Assembly (NCBI GenBank): GCA_009809945.1
Contig: WTPW01000160.1
Span: 52,227-116,226, forward strand
DNA from: Gigaspora margarita
Lineage: Eukaryota; Glomeromycota; Glomeromycetes; Diversisporales; Gigasporaceae
Direction: 5' to 3'
DNA: 64,000 nt
The notes below the pieces were generated by a model that saw nothing but the letters and a program-made list of their open reading frames with translations, did no database searches and was not told the origin of the DNA. Positions 31,641-43,708 of the stretch are shown piece by piece. A program made the position numbers and the translations under genes. Numbering within the stretch: position 1 is the stretch's first letter; each line of letters begins with the position of its first letter.

Positions 31641-31810
31641 ACGTATGTACGTAACAAAAAAAAGCACTGATTATCACCCTGATCATTGTTTACTATTTAT
31701 ATATCCCGTGATCAGGGTGTACAGAGTTAATTTTTTTTATTAAAAAAATAGCACTATAGTGCTATGGCACTATAATGCTATAGCACTACAACAATATTCC
31801 CTTATAAAAA

Positions 31811-32155
31811 TATTAAAAAATTTTAAAAATTTGCAAATTATTGCAAATTATTGCAAATTATTGCAGATTTACATAATAATATGTGAAATATTATCTCCTG
31901 TAACCCCTGATGGAGATAATTAAATAGAGGTTTGTATTTTTTATTTGGTCTATTTCACAATATTTCACAATATAATTTGACCTTTTAGGGGTCACAGGAG
32001 GTGATATTTTATATATTATTGTGTAAATCTGCAATATTTTGCAATATTTGCAATAATTCGCAAAATTTTAAAAGTTTCTAAAATTTTTGCAATTTAGTAT
32101 AAATTTTATATTTTTTATTATCATCATTATATATTATATATATTACATTTTTAAG
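31811..32155. repeat. Palindrome around tgcaaattattgcagatttaca, left of a retroposon
   Basis: 31830-31910 (ttgcaaattattgcagattt, atctcctgtaacccct) is inverted at 31990-32065 (aggggtcacaggaggtgata, gtaaatctgcaatattttgc). The flanking repeat continues across the RP1 insertion at 33139. Similar sequence is seen at 1380-1480. No coding sequence. Confidence 0.65.
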
Positions 32156-33138
32156 GGTGTGGCGACTTAGGGAAGTTGTTAAGTTGTCACCCCCAAGCGG
32201 CAGGTCTAGGGTTCAAATCCCACTAGTGACGCTTTGAAAAATAGACCTGTGTCCCGGTAACTGCTTCTCATCGATCGGTTGGGTACATTACCTGTAGGCC
32301 TTGGTACACCATCTCGAATGGGAGCTTTTGAGCATACAAATCCAAGGAACCAGAGAAACGGAAACCTGTTTGGCAAGCCCCGAGTAAAGAGGTAGCAAAG
32401 ATCTTTGATAGTGCTATCAAAACCAGAATATCGGAAACCGGAGCCGGAGAATCGGATGATAAAACCCTCGAGGAGGGGGTTCACCAACCTGGCCGCCGGA
32501 GTCGCACTGGAGGAAAAGGACCTATGTTTCGGAATTAGGTACCAAGGGAAGAAGGCCATATCGACCCTTCTGGGCTAACTGGTTTGGAAGTTTGTGGATC
32601 CGGTATAAGGACCGGTAGGATGGTGAGGTGGGTGCTGGGGTTGGAGCGAACCTTACAAGGGCAGAAGTAGGTAATGGTAGCGGTTTAGGTAACCCCTGAA
32701 CTGCAAGTGTATAGATAAAGCTGTAGCGTAAGTTACCGAAGTGTAGGTAATACCTGGGTGGGACAGGGACTGCTCTACCAAGTTTTCTGTCGAGGATAAA
32801 TTAGACCTAAGGGTGGTGATTAGCATCTGGTACGAACTCTAGGTTTAGAAACTGGTGGCTGTACCGGTGATACAAGATGGGTTGGCAGGCGGATCAGGGA
32901 CCAGAGGATTTAAATAGGCAATGCCGGTATGCGGGTTGCAGGTATGGTAGCTAGTGTAGGACCCTCAGGTGGCTACTTAAATAGGCAACCAAAAGTTGCA
33001 GGTGTGGCTAGTTGTACTCTCATCAATGTAACAAATGCCAGTATTCCCTTAAGTGGATACCAACGGCCCTAATATCTTGAATAAAAAATTCCCAGTTCCC
33101 GAAGACGGACACTTTAAAAAAAAAATATATATATATAT
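32156..33138 (+). mobile_element. RP1 retroposon, full-length copy 2
   Basis: Starts gggtgtggcgacttaggg, with B-box-like ggttcaaatcccac at about 32211, and ends with an A-run at 33113-33125 followed by (AT)n. A 19-bp TSD atatatattacatttttaa flanks it (32137-32155, 33139-33157). It is clearly the same element as 20401-21361, differing by scattered substitutions and small gaps. The minus-strand 117-codon frame at 32559-32206 is not conserved well enough with the first copy to argue for a protein. Confidence 0.9.
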
Positions 33139-33157
33139 ATATATATTACATTTTTAA

Positions 33158-34960
33158 ATTAAATATATATTTTAATAAACATTACCAAAATTTGTACGGG
33201 GATTACTATCGATTTTTATCAGTTATTGGCTAGTAATCGATTAAAATCCCACTGACGAGACTATCGATTAAGTTAGTAATGATAATAATCGGTAACAATC
33301 GATAGTAATCAGATTAAAATCATGAATAATAAATCAATCAATACTTTTATACTTTATACTTATTTTTAAACGTTTTACAGGATTTCACATATGATCGCAA
33401 GGTTTTACATTTTAATCTAAAATTTTATATTTTTTTATTTATTATTATTATATATTATATTTTAAATTAAATATATTTTATTTATTATATATTATTATAT
33501 ATTCTTTACAACAAAAAAAATAACGAAAAAAAAATGAAAACAAAAATAAACTACTTTCGCACTTTTTCGCATAATACTAGCTCTATATACTTATTTTCCT
33601 CACCCCGCAGTTAGCTATTATTTCTCTTCTTTGTTTTAAATATTATATTCACTTATATTCGCTACTTTCTAAAAATAGTAGAGAAGTAAAAAAATAACAA
33701 AAAAAAACAAAATGAAAAAATAGTAATATTGTAAACTACTTTAGCTCTTCATCGCATAATACTAGCTCTACAGACTTATATTCGCTTATATTCGCTTATA
33801 TTCGCTACGTCCTAAAAAGTGTAGAGAAGTAAAAAAATAAAAAAAAAATGAAAACGAAAAATAGTGATAATTTAAACTACTTTCGCACTTCGTCGCATAA
33901 TACCAGACACACTTATTTTTCTCACCCTCAGTTAGCTATTATTTCTCTTCGCTCATATTCACTACTTCCTAAAAATAGTAGAGAAGTAAAAAAAACTATT
34001 TCTCAGAAGCGTAGGAGTTTTTGAAATTGTTGGAGAATCTAGTAGGTTCTTGCAAAGTGGCGGAGAAGTTAGAGTTAGTGTTCTTGTAAAGTGCCGGAAA
34101 GTCGGGTTGTATCTTGCAAAGTTCCAAAAAAAGTTAGAAATAAATAAAATAAAATAAAAGTAAAAAAATAAGTAAAAAAAAAAAATAACTGAAAAACAAA
34201 ATATGCAAGCAAACTTAATAAAAAAAAATAAACGAAGCCCCAAATCTCTATTTTTCTGAAGTAAGAGTTCAAATTCAGAAATTGTCGAAATCTAGTTGTA
34301 TTTTGTAAAGTGCTTGGTTAACTTGCGAATACTTGCGAATACAGGCGCCTAACTAAATTATTTCTCTAAAGAAGCGTGTTCTTACAAAGTACTGGAATAA
34401 AATAAATTAATAAAAAAAATTTAAAAAAAAAAACAAAAAAACAAAAACAAAAAGTATCAAACAAGAAAATAAATAAGCGAAAACTTGCAAAAACTTGCGC
34501 CTAACTAAATCATTTCTCTAAAGAAGCATACTTGAAGATTTAGAAGAGTTCTTGCAAAGTGTCAGAAGTTTGGGTTGGCTTGTGAAGTCATATTGGTGTA
34601 TTTGCATAGTGCCGAAAAGTTGTTGGTTTTCTTGCAAAGGGCTGGTTTTCTTATAAAGTGCCAAATAAAAAGAAAAAAATTAAAAAATAAAAAAAAAACA
34701 AAGCGAAACAAAAAAACAAAATGAAAATAAAAAAACAAAATGAAACGAAAAAAAAACAATGTAGAAGATCTAATTTATAAACAAAAGATCTAATCTGATC
34801 ATGTAATACAAAATTTTATCGATCCATCATACAATATTTCGAATCATTGCGCAAATATAGTCCAATGCGCGCTTGGTATGATGCAGGTTACAGATCGCTT
34901 AGTTTCACAGTTCTAAAATATTTTTGAAATGTATTGAACAATTTCGAAACTACTACTATG
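33158..34960 (+). repeat. RF1 dispersed repeat, copy C
   Basis: 33170-33340 contains repeated tatcgattaa/taatcgat words. From 33340 the RF1 order follows: ttagctattatttctctt, A-rich blocks, cttgcaaagtgccggag and relatives, agatctaatctgatcatgta, and one aatatttcgaa tail monomer. A segment with ttatattcgc occurs three times in tandem at 33655-33800. Phe-rich minus-strand frames here are translation of A-runs. Confidence 0.7.
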
Positions 34961-35222
34961 ATTTAACAAATAAAAACAAAATATGATGGGTGGCACTACG
35001 CGCCATAATGAATACGATAACTATCGATTAGCAGATGTATAACGATTTATATTTTAATTACGATATTTATTGATTATAGATATATATCGATTTATAACAA
35101 GTTAATCGATGTATAACGATTAATTTTAATCAATATAAAACAATTATGTATTATATATCGATATATAGCTACTTAATATATTTTGTAATGAATATTACAT
35201 ATTTTTATTATATATTATATTT
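34961..35222. repeat. ATCGAT-rich island
   Basis: atatatatcgatttataaca, gttaatcgatgtataacgat and similar words in both orientations. Comparable islands lie at 33180-33320, 47020-47230 and 49030-49265. They may be decayed subterminal regions of a DNA transposon family; boundaries are unclear. Confidence 0.45.
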
Positions 35223-35538
35223 GCATGTATGAATTCTGTGCCAAGTTATGTCGATTATGAGGTGCAAGCAAATTTTTTGAATTTTATTAATGTTAGAGTT
35301 AGGGTTAAGGTTAGGATTCGAGGTTAGCAAGATCTATAGTAAAATCGTTCAAAGAGAACTTTTTGTTAGTGCACTAAAAGTGTTTTTTTATGCAAACTTT
35401 TGGTAAATAAGTGATTTTTGACAAAACGAACGGGTTGTTTTGAAATTTCATAATTGTGTTATGTTACACTTGATCTTGAAATCTGATTTGCAGTTCGGAC
35501 ACATGATCGACATAACCTAGCACAGAATTCATGCGTGC
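35223..35538. mobile_element. 316-bp MULE-like MITE with 9-bp TSD
   Basis: Ends GCATGTATGAATTCTGTGCC and the inverted GCACGCATGAATTCTGTGCT, continuing as aagttatgtcgat in both. It is flanked by a perfect ATTATATTT (35214-35222, 35539-35547). The 9-bp TSD suggests Mutator-like mobilisation. It inserted into RF1-type AT repeats. No coding capacity. Confidence 0.88.
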
Positions 35539-35547
35539 ATTATATTT

Positions 35548-36870
35548 TAATTATTATATATTATTTATAGTATTATTTTATATTACTACATATTATTTTA
35601 ACTATTTCACACTTTGTCGCATCTAATTCTATTACTATTTGTAAAAAATAAATTAAAAAACTAACTCTATACACTTATTTCACACACCTCACAGTTAGCT
35701 ATTATCTTTGCTTTTTTGTTTTAACTATTGTTTTTGCTTCAGCTATCTCTTTTGTTTTAACTATCACCTTCGTTTCTCTCTTTTTTCTAAACACTTCTAA
35801 AAAATAGGCTAGAGCAATCTAGTATGTTTTTGCAAAGTGCTAAAGAAGTTAGTGTTTTTACAAAGTGCTAGAATAAAATAAATTAATAAAAAAAGTTAAA
35901 AAAAAAAACCAAAAAACAAAAAATATCAAACATAAAAATAAATATAGCTAAATTTTGAAAAACTTGTGCAAACTTGTACCAAACTAAATCATCTCTTTAA
36001 AAGAAGTATTCTTGAAAATTTAGAAATTGCTAGAGAAATTAGTTGCATTTTTGCAAAGTGTCAGAAGTCTGAGTTGGTGCGCAAAGTCAAATTGGTGTTC
36101 TTGCAAAGTGCCAAATAGTTGTTGGTTTTCTTGCAAAAAACTAATTTTTGTAAAGTATAAAAAAATTTAAAAAAAATAAATAAATAAAAGAAAAACAAAA
36201 TAAAATCAAAAAACAAAACAAAAAAAGATCTAATTTATAAAAGATCTAATCTGATCTTGTAACATTATACAAAATTTTGAAATATTTCAAAATATTTCAA
36301 AATATTTCGAAAATATAGTCCAATATGCTCTTGATATAACCCAGGTTACTGATATACTGATCTAGCTTGGTTTTCCAGATCTAAAATAATTAAAAATGTT
36401 TTGAAATATTTTGAAATAAAATATTTCAAAAATATTTTTGCAAAATATTTCAAATTATATTGCAGTTCACCAAAAGTTTTCACAGGTTTGCAAGATCTTT
36501 TGAAAGATTTTGCTACTATAAAAATTAAAAAAATAAATAAATAAAAAAAAACCAAAACGAAAAAAGATCTAATTGATAAAAAATCTAATCCAATCTTGTA
36601 ATATTATACAAAATTTTGAAATATTTTGAAATATTTTGAAATATTTCGAAAATATAGTCCAATACACCCTTGATATGACCCAGGTTACAAATATACTAAT
36701 CTAGCTTGGTTTTTTAGATTTAAAATAATTAAAAATATTTTGAATTATTTCGAAATAAAATATTTCAAAAAATATTTTTTGCAAAATATTTCGAATTATA
36801 TTGCAGTTTGCCAAAAGTTTTCACAGGTTTACAAGATCTTTTAAAAAATTTTATCACTATAAATTTGCTA
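35548..36870 (+). repeat. RF1 dispersed repeat, copy D
   Basis: Contains ttagctattatctttgct, repeated ttgcaaagtgc, and two tail monomers (about 36240-36525 and 36565-36860). Near 36165 it runs through the point where copy B carries the SINE, giving the unoccupied site. Confidence 0.75.
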
Positions 36871-37605
36871 ATGATATTTTATCTTAATATTATATACATA
36901 TTGAAGCATTTCTTTAACTAATTTACAAAGTATAGTTTGTTAAGTATATATAGAGTTAGTAATAAGATTGTATTTAACAATTTCAATTATTTTTAAAAAA
37001 GTAAATTTTGTTCTTGTGAATACCAATATGTATGCAATCTTTATATAAACCTACCAACTAGCGGCAATAGAGTATAGCAATAACATATGTTAAATTAGTG
37101 CTTGGTTATTATTGCTAAAAGACTCGTTAGTATAGTATCGCAAATTTTTTTTATTATCAATCTATTTAATTGTTATACAAAATTATACAAAACATTTTAT
37201 TAGCTATATATATCATATAAGTTGGCCCCCGTAGTTTTATTAACTTCTAGCTACTACCTAAAATAAGCTACTTCTGATTTTTTTTCAAAAATCTTAAAAA
37301 ATCTATTAGCAGTTGCTACATATAAAAGTCTAAATTTTACTAAGTAAATCTCAAAGTGCTAATAAATAAACTTGTTCAGAACTTCAAAATATACTTATAT
37401 TAAAAATTTGGTGTTATTTATATAACTTTTTATTAGTACATTTTTTAATTATTTCAAAAAACTCAATATTTCGAAAATAAGCTACTCCATATTTTTTCGT
37501 GTAATTTTTGGTCAAAAAAGGTAGCTTATTTTCAGACATACACAGTACTATATAAATACTTGTATAATATCAATCCCAGAAATTATCAGAATTGAAAGTC
37601 CTCTA
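36871..37605. other. AT-rich DNA with partial foldback arms
   Basis: 37240-37560 carries an imperfect inverted pair (ctacctaaaataagctactt and aaataagctactcca) and motifs of the PAL1/RF2 families (gttgctacatataaaagtct). No gene seen; 36890-37200 is featureless. Confidence 0.4.
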
Positions 37606-37842
37606 CAGGGAGAAAAATTCGATGTGCGCATGTGCGATCTGCATATAAAAATTCTTTTGCGCACAAACAAAATTATAAAATTGTGTACAAAGTGCACATA
37701 ACTTTTAACAATATATTTTAAATAATGTGCGCTATATAGTTAATAATAAATTACATACATTATATTTAATAAAATATGAACAATAAATTTAAAATTATAT
37801 GCGCAATGCACACATAATTTTGATTCTGAATTTTTCTCTCTG
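37606..37842. mobile_element. 237-bp hAT-like MITE (family M12)
   Basis: Ends CAGGGAGAAAAATTCGATGT and the inverted CAGAGAGAAAAATTCAGAAT, flanked by a perfect 8-bp TSD GTCCTCTA (37598-37605, 37843-37850). Subterminal zones have tgtgcgcatgtgcg, ttttgcgcac and gcgcaatgcaca words, likely transposase sites. No coding capacity. Confidence 0.92.
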
Positions 37843-37879
37843 GTCCTCTATGCTTTATTTATCACATCCTATATATATA

Positions 37880-38600
37880 TATAAAGTAAAATAGCCAATA
37901 ATATTGAAGTATTTATTATAATAAAAATTCGCAAAAAGTTGCTACATAGTAAAGTTTAAATTTTACTATATCAATTGATAATTATTGATTAAGTAAACTT
38001 GTTTGGAATATTAAAATACATATACTTTAAATTTTTATTAAAATTGAAAAGTATTTATTATTTAACTTTTAATTTTTATGTTTATTGAATGTATTTTTTT
38101 AAAAAATATTAAAAATTTGTTGAACATAAAAATCAAAAAGTCAAATAATAAAAAGTTCTTAAATACTAATAAAAATTTTAGAATAATTGTATTTTGACCT
38201 TCTGAACAAGCTTATTTAAGCAACTTAATTAATTTATATAGTAAAATTTTGACTTTACTATATAGTGACTGTTATCGTACGTGGGTCAAAAACATTTGGA
38301 ATTTTTTTAATATTATAAAAGATAAAATTTAATTGGTTAATAGTCTTATCACAAGGGGTTAGACCTATGTAAACCCTAATTATGTAATTTACTGCACTTC
38401 TCTAAACAATAGATTTGTTTACATAAAATTTTATATAGTCGTCCAATCATTTTTTGAAGGTATTTTATCATCTACTAGGCTGATTTTGATAATCTAACTA
38501 CTGTTAGACTCATCTCAATGAGCTCTACAATTTTTACTTAGTAGATGTGGCTTATTAACTTAGTAAAAAACTTTTCTTTAAATAGTAGCTTCATTTCTAT
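37880..38600. repeat. RF2 repeat, copy without the M1 MITE
   Basis: 37910-38400 matches the window's first 180 bases and 730-870 without interruption (ctatatagtgactgttatcg marks the join), so it is the unoccupied site for the 532-bp MITE. 38405-38600 is one arm of the TTAA foldback seen at 11049-11587 (ctactaggctgattttgata, ctcaatgagctctacaattt). Confidence 0.75.
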
Positions 38601-39659
38601 ATTATTCCTTAAATGGTAAGCAATTGCAGGCAAATTTGCCTGCAATTTTTTCTATAAACATTTCTTTGATTTAGTTTTTTAAATATTTAAAATATTTAAA
38701 TAAAATTTTATACAATAATATTTGAAAATAAAGATTATATTTTTGCTATATTTGTATTTAAATTATAAGAAAATAAATTGTAGTTGCTTATAAGCCCAAA
38801 ATATACAAATTTCAAAAAAATTTTTTAATTAAAAAATTATTTTAAATCTTTTTGGCAAACTCTTTAAATATTAATTTTAGATCTAATGTTCTTAATACAA
38901 CTTTATAGATTATATAAAGAATTACAATTTTTATTATTACAAGTTTTATGATTTACTTGTAAAAATTAGTACTTGTCTTAAGAGCAAAAATTTTTTTTAG
39001 CTTCGGGAACATATAAAATTTTAGAAAATATAAAAAAATTTTAATAGTAAACTCTAAAGTTACACAAACTTTGAACTTTAATTAATTAAAAGTTATTTAA
39101 TAATTTTAAAAAATTTTTATAATAAAGTTAATAAAATATATTTCAAATAATATATTATATAAAATAAAAAATTTCTAAATTATTTATTTGTTGTTTTATT
39201 TAAAAAAACTTTAAATATTTTCAAAATTGCAGGCTGCAGGACCTTTTAAGGGATAGGATTTACATAGTATTTCTATTATATTATACTATAATCATACTAC
39301 CAATTTGTAGCAGATCTTGCAATTAAGGGAAGTAACAAAAATCAGGTGATTTTTTAGGGAGAGGGGGTAAAAAATATTGAAATTATATATAGGAACCTGA
39401 CCAAATCTATATTAAGAATGGGAAGAGGAGAATAGGGCTCTAATAAAAAATAATCAGGTAATTAATAACACAGCTCTAAATAAAAAACTAGTTTGATTTT
39501 TAGCCCAATTTAAATAGCCTTCAACAGATAAATTTTTCTTTTTAGCAATATATGACTATACTAATTCTAAACTCATTGTATATCTATAAATATTACATAT
39601 TGAATCCCATGTTTTGTAATAATTAGACTATTTTTTAAAATATTGAAGTTGATTTTTTG
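38601..39659. other. AT-rich DNA, nothing recognised
   Basis: A perfect short hairpin ttgcaggcaaatttgcctgcaa lies near 38625-38647 (arms ttgcaggcaaa). No other frame, repeat or RNA gene is evident over about 1 kb. Confidence 0.35.
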
Positions 39660-39954
39660 AGGACCCTGAACATCTTTTATATAGGTCATAACTGGATTTT
39701 GGCCAATTTTGATCCAATTTGCTTAAAATAACAATCCTAAATTTTTTGAATAACATTTGATTTAGTGATCAAAATTGAATAAACTTTTTTGTTAAATATT
39801 GCACTATAAGGGCTTTATTTTAAAAAAGTTTATTCAAATTAGACTACTGGATGCCAAAATAATTGCCAAAACTGTTTTTTTTTTGCTTCTCAAATTTTAG
39901 AGGTTTTTGCTAAAAAAATAAAATATGACCTCTATACTAGATGTTTGGGATCCT
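39660..39954. mobile_element. 295-bp MITE (family M2), copy 2
   Basis: Ends AGGACCCTGAACATCTTTTA and the inverted AGGATCCCAAACATCTAGTA; orientation is opposite to the 3862-4155 copy. The interior has ttgaataaacttttttg and its inverse around a short loop. Flanks ATTTTTTG and ATTTTGTT agree at only six of eight positions, so the TSD is decayed. Confidence 0.8.
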
Positions 39955-40159
39955 ATTTTGTTGATTAATATTCTTGATTTTGAGCAAAATTTTAATATCA
40001 AAATTCCAATTTAATTCAACAAATGCTTTTAGTATATTTATTTCTTTATAAAGTGCTTTAGATATTAAAATAAACCATAAATAATCTTTTTTTATTTTTT
40101 GAATTTGTTGATATCAGTTAATTGATTTGTATACTATCTATAACTATTTTTTTGTTATA
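39955..40159. other. Spacer, nothing recognised
   Basis: A+T-rich without features. Confidence 0.3.
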
Positions 40160-40790
40160 TATAAATTTATAAAAAATATATATATAAAATTACTATAAGC
40201 TTTGAATTCATGATGCTTTTTCTCCTACATATTAACTTAAAATTAATTTTTTTGGAAATATAAAACAAGTGGAGAAGAAAAAATTGAGCTTAAAAATTAG
40301 ATTAAAATTTTGTCGATTTTTCACAATACAAAAAAGTAAAACAAATATTTTCTGATTTTAAAATAAAAAGCATATGTAAAAACATGCTCTGAACAACTTT
40401 ACTTAGGTGACGGAAGTAGTTAAAAAAAAAGGTTTATATGGAAATACAATAAATTTTAATTTTAGTACATAAATAATGCATTTTACTTACAAGGTAACCT
40501 ACTTCTGTCACCTAAGTAAAGTTGTTCAGAGCATGTTTTTATATATACTTCTCATTTTAAAATTAGAACATCCTTGGTTTTGGCAAAATTACATTTTCAT
40601 TTTGTGCAAAATTGCCAAAATTTTGACCTGTTTTTAAGCTCAATTTTTTCTTTTCCTTTTGTTCTATATTTCTAAAAAATTTAATTTTAAGTTAATATAT
40701 AGGGGAAGAAAAATCATGAATTCAAAGCTTATAGTAATTTTATATATTTTTTTTATAAATTTTTTATGTAAAAATTTTTATGTAATATAT
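40160..40790. repeat. ~630-bp palindrome related to PAL2
   Basis: The arms (ttactataagctttgaattc ... acatgctctgaacaacttta and inverse ... gaattcaaagcttatagtaa) are near complementary around a loop of about 100 bases (40410-40510). Several arm words (atgctctgaacaactttact, ggtaacctacttc) are shared with the palindrome at 57013-58059, but the outer ends differ. Confidence 0.8.
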
Positions 40791-40971
40791 TAGTCGACTG
40801 ATATAATATTTTATTACATACAATTACAATATTTTTATATTTATTTTTTTTAATTTTGGATATTTCTTTAATATAATCAAGAATTTTTTTTAAGATTTGC
40901 AATTAAATTTGAATTAATATTTTTTGGATCAGGAATAAATATTTCTGGTATATTATTTTGATTTAAAGATA

Positions 40972-41156
40972 TAGTTGAACCTCCCCAACCAGTATGCATG
41001 GTAAACAAGTTTGTATTAGTATTAAGAGGTTATCGAATTTAAAATCATTATAAACTATATAGATTCATATAACAAAAACAGACTCGGTAAATTAATTTTT
41101 TATCAGATTTAACAGGTTATTAGTTTTGACAGGATTGGTTTTGGAAGGTTCAACTG
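40972..41156. mobile_element. 185-bp pogo/Tc1-like MITE
   Basis: Ends TAGTTGAACCTCCCCAACC and the inverted CAGTTGAACCTTCCAAAACC, with TA on both sides (40970-40971, 41157-41158). Belongs with the CAGT..AACCTC group at 30996, 42078 and 52423. Confidence 0.75.
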
Positions 41157-41185
41157 TAATTGTTTATCTGATTTGTTTAAAATAT

Positions 41186-41634
41186 AGGTAATGGTAGCGG
41201 TTTAGGCTAATCCCTAGACTGCAAGTGTCAGTATAATGCAGATGCGTAAGTTACCGAAGTGTAGATAATACAAGGACGCCCTACCAAGTGTTTCAAAGGA
41301 TAAACTAGTTCTAAGGAGATTCTGCAAGCATCCAGAGCTAACCTTGACTAACTAATGTAATGAAGGATTGTACCAGTGATACAAGTAGGATTAGCAGGTG
41401 AAGCAGGGACCAGAGGGTTTAAATAGACAATGCCGGTATGCGGGTTGCAGGTATAGCAGCTAGTGTGGAACCTTCAGGTGGCTACTTAAATAGGCAACCA
41501 AAAGTTGCAAGTATGGCTAGTTGTCCCTCATCAATATAACAAATGTCAAGTGCCCAAAGAGGCACTCTTGATTCATTTGCTTGAATAAAAAAGCCTTTCT
41601 CCAAAGTGGAAACTTTGAAACAAAAAAAAAAAAA
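41186..41634 (+). mobile_element. RP1 retroposon, 5'-truncated copy
   Basis: Starts aggtaatggtagcggtttag, equivalent to about 32667 in full copy 2, and runs to a 13-base A-run ending at 41634. Truncation at the 5' end with a poly(A) 3' end is typical of target-primed reverse transcription. No TSD could be assigned. Opposed short frames at 41517-41788 are chance. Confidence 0.85.
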
Positions 41635-41648
41635 GTTTTATTCTTATA

Positions 41649-41887
41649 AGGGACGTGACATATATTACCTAATATCCATTTACTATGAGACCAGACCCCC
41701 ACCCCCACCTAAGACCAATCAAAATGCTCAATTTGTTACACAAAAAAATATATTTATCCTATATTTTGTCATAATTATGGTTAAATAATTCTTGATTTTG
41801 ATTGGCTAGTATCCTAGATTGTGTAACCTAAGATTTTGTCTGACCCCCCCACCCCCTAAAATATTAGGTAATATATGTCATTGCCCT
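41649..41887. mobile_element. 239-bp MITE with G-rich/C-rich subtermini (family M13)
   Basis: Ends AGGGACGTGACATATATTAC and the inverted AGGGCAATGACATATATTAC, both continuing ctaatat. Next to the ends are cagacccccacccccacc and its inverse-like gacccccccaccccctaa. The R repeat at 46804-46825 (ttcttatgacttactaaac) lacks it. TSD unclear. Confidence 0.78.
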
Positions 41888-42601
41888 AACTTACTAAACT
41901 AAATAACATTTAGAATATATAAAAATTATATAAAAATTTTATAAAAATGAAAAAAATCGATCATCTTAATAACAAACAAATAAATAAAAAAATAATAAAT
42001 AAAATAAATTCATATATATTCTGCTAAAATTAATTAACTAATTCAAGTAAACTTTAATACTTTGCTATATTCATATACAGTTAGACCTTCCTAAATGCAG
42101 CCTCTCTAAATGCATGACCTCTTTAAATACATAGCTTGACTTGGTCCCAACTTATATGTTACTTATAGATTTTTACCTCTCTAAATACAATACCTCTCTA
42201 AATGCAAGATTTTTTATCGGCCCTTTACTATGCATTTAGAGGGATCTGGATGTATATAAAAATATTCAACTACTCTATTTTACAAGAATAATATAATTTA
42301 TATTTGATATCCTATGCATCTTGAATTTCGTGCAAAGATTAATAATACATAAACTATATAAATATATATAATGATATAAAAATAACACTATCTATACTTA
42401 GTTGATAACAAATTATTAATTTCATAATCTATTACATTATATTACTACAATTACTTTAGATTTATTGAACTACGATTTAAATTAGCAAGTTTATATTATT
42501 TATTAAACATTATAGAATAAAAGAGCTCTCCAATTAATAAATAATATCATGACATAATTTATAATTAATAAATCTTATAATTATAAAAATGTGCTTAATT
42601 G
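41888..42601. repeat. Repeat unit R, copy 1
   Basis: ttactaaactaaataacatt ... ataagaagattat-type AT sequence with landmarks attctgctaaaattaattaa, cttgaatttcgtgcaaagat and agaataaaagagctct. Matches 46815-47000 plus 49285-49561 and 51476-51570, and partly 45895-46004. It holds a pogo-like MITE at 42078-42252. No coding sequence. Confidence 0.75.
42078..42252. mobile_element. 175-bp pogo/Tc1-like MITE
   Basis: Ends CAGTTAGACCTTCCTAAATG and the inverted CATCCAGATCCCTCTAAATG, with TA flanks (42076-42077, 42253-42254). Interior words ctctctaaatgca and ctctctaaataca recur. The R unit near 47000 lacks it. Confidence 0.75.
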
Positions 42602-42732
42602 ATAATCCGCTAGTCATCTGGTGCAAGATCATAGTATAACATGATGCAAATCACATATGTTTATTATATAGAATATAAAAGCCAAGTGTTTCTAAGGAAA
42701 ATTTTTTTTGATATTAAGTTAATAGCTATTAC

Positions 42733-43571
42733 CAGTATTTAAAATTCAAATCTAAAGTTATGTTCTCAAAAGAACATAATTTAAATTTTTATTGTTCTCA
42801 AAAACTTTTTAATGTTCATTATATATTAAATAAATTGAATATTAATTTTTAAAAAATGTTCATATTCTATACTTACAATTTATATACTAAGTTTATGCTT
42901 ATCTATTAATAATTTTTTAAAGTTTGTATATGATTCTTCATATTTTTTCAATATCACAATATATTATATAATTCAATTTCAAGTGCTTTTCATCTTTGCT
43001 TATAATAAAACAAGACTTTCTATGATATTTTACTGATGCTACTATTGGTTAATATGATAAATTAGAATCCAATTACTTTGTTATTTAACTATTTAAATTT
43101 CATCCTAACAAATACTTTGTATCTTTTTGCTTGCTTAGTATCAGCATATCATTTGACACAAATCATCTATATATAAGTTTATACAATAATAATACTCTCT
43201 ATATAAAAAACATACTGCACAATTAATGAATATTTTATTTTAAAAATCTTTAAAGGCTATTTTCTTAAATATTTATTTGTTATCTATATTGTACAACTTT
43301 AAATATATATGCTATACATAGTATGTATGTACATATGTACATATGCATATACATATATATATTTATGCAGAATTTGTTATGATTAAATTACATTATCAAA
43401 TTGATGAACATTTTATATAATTGATTGTTCTTATTAATAAATCTAGAACATAAAAATTTTATAAATGTTCTCTTTGAACCATCAAATAAGAGAACCTTTC
43501 TAAATACCAATGTTCTTAAAAAAATTCAAATGTTCATTGAGAACCATGAGAACATTGAATTTTAAATACTG
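42733..43571. mobile_element. 839-bp hAT-like non-autonomous element (family M4, long form)
   Basis: Ends CAGTATTTAAAATTCAA and its exact inverse, with a perfect 8-bp TSD GCTATTAC (42725-42732, 43572-43579). Subterminal gttctc/gaaca words match the 228-bp relative at 8521-8748. The interior has no transposase frame. Confidence 0.93.
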
Positions 43572-43708
43572 GCTATTACCCACCAATTAAAAGTTGTAGA
43601 GCTCACTGAGATGCATTTAAAAGAGGTAAGATCATCCAAATTGACCTGGTGGTTGCTGAGATATCTTTAATAAATAATTGGCTGACTATATAAAATTACT
43701 ATATAAAC

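Larger units (their letters stand above)
29634..31801. mobile_element. 2.17-kb TIR element with 9-bp TSD, possible MULE-type
   Basis: Ends GGGATTTATTTTATAGTGCT and the inverted GGGAATATTGTTGTAGTGCT, followed on both sides by a self-complementary tatggcattataatgccata motif. It is flanked by a perfect TTATAAAAA (29625-29633, 31802-31810). A 9-bp TSD is typical of Mutator-like elements. The interior has no transposase; it contains a nested MITE pair with telomere-like cores (29852-30200), an M3 MITE (30661), a pogo-like MITE (30996) and two short open frames (30335-30580 and 31417-31635). Confidence 0.82.

Noticed and set aside
33962-34759. Several F/L-rich minus-strand frames (93, 65 and 65 codons)
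   Set aside because: They are translations of A-runs of the plus strand within RF1 copy C; the other RF1 copies do not keep the frames.
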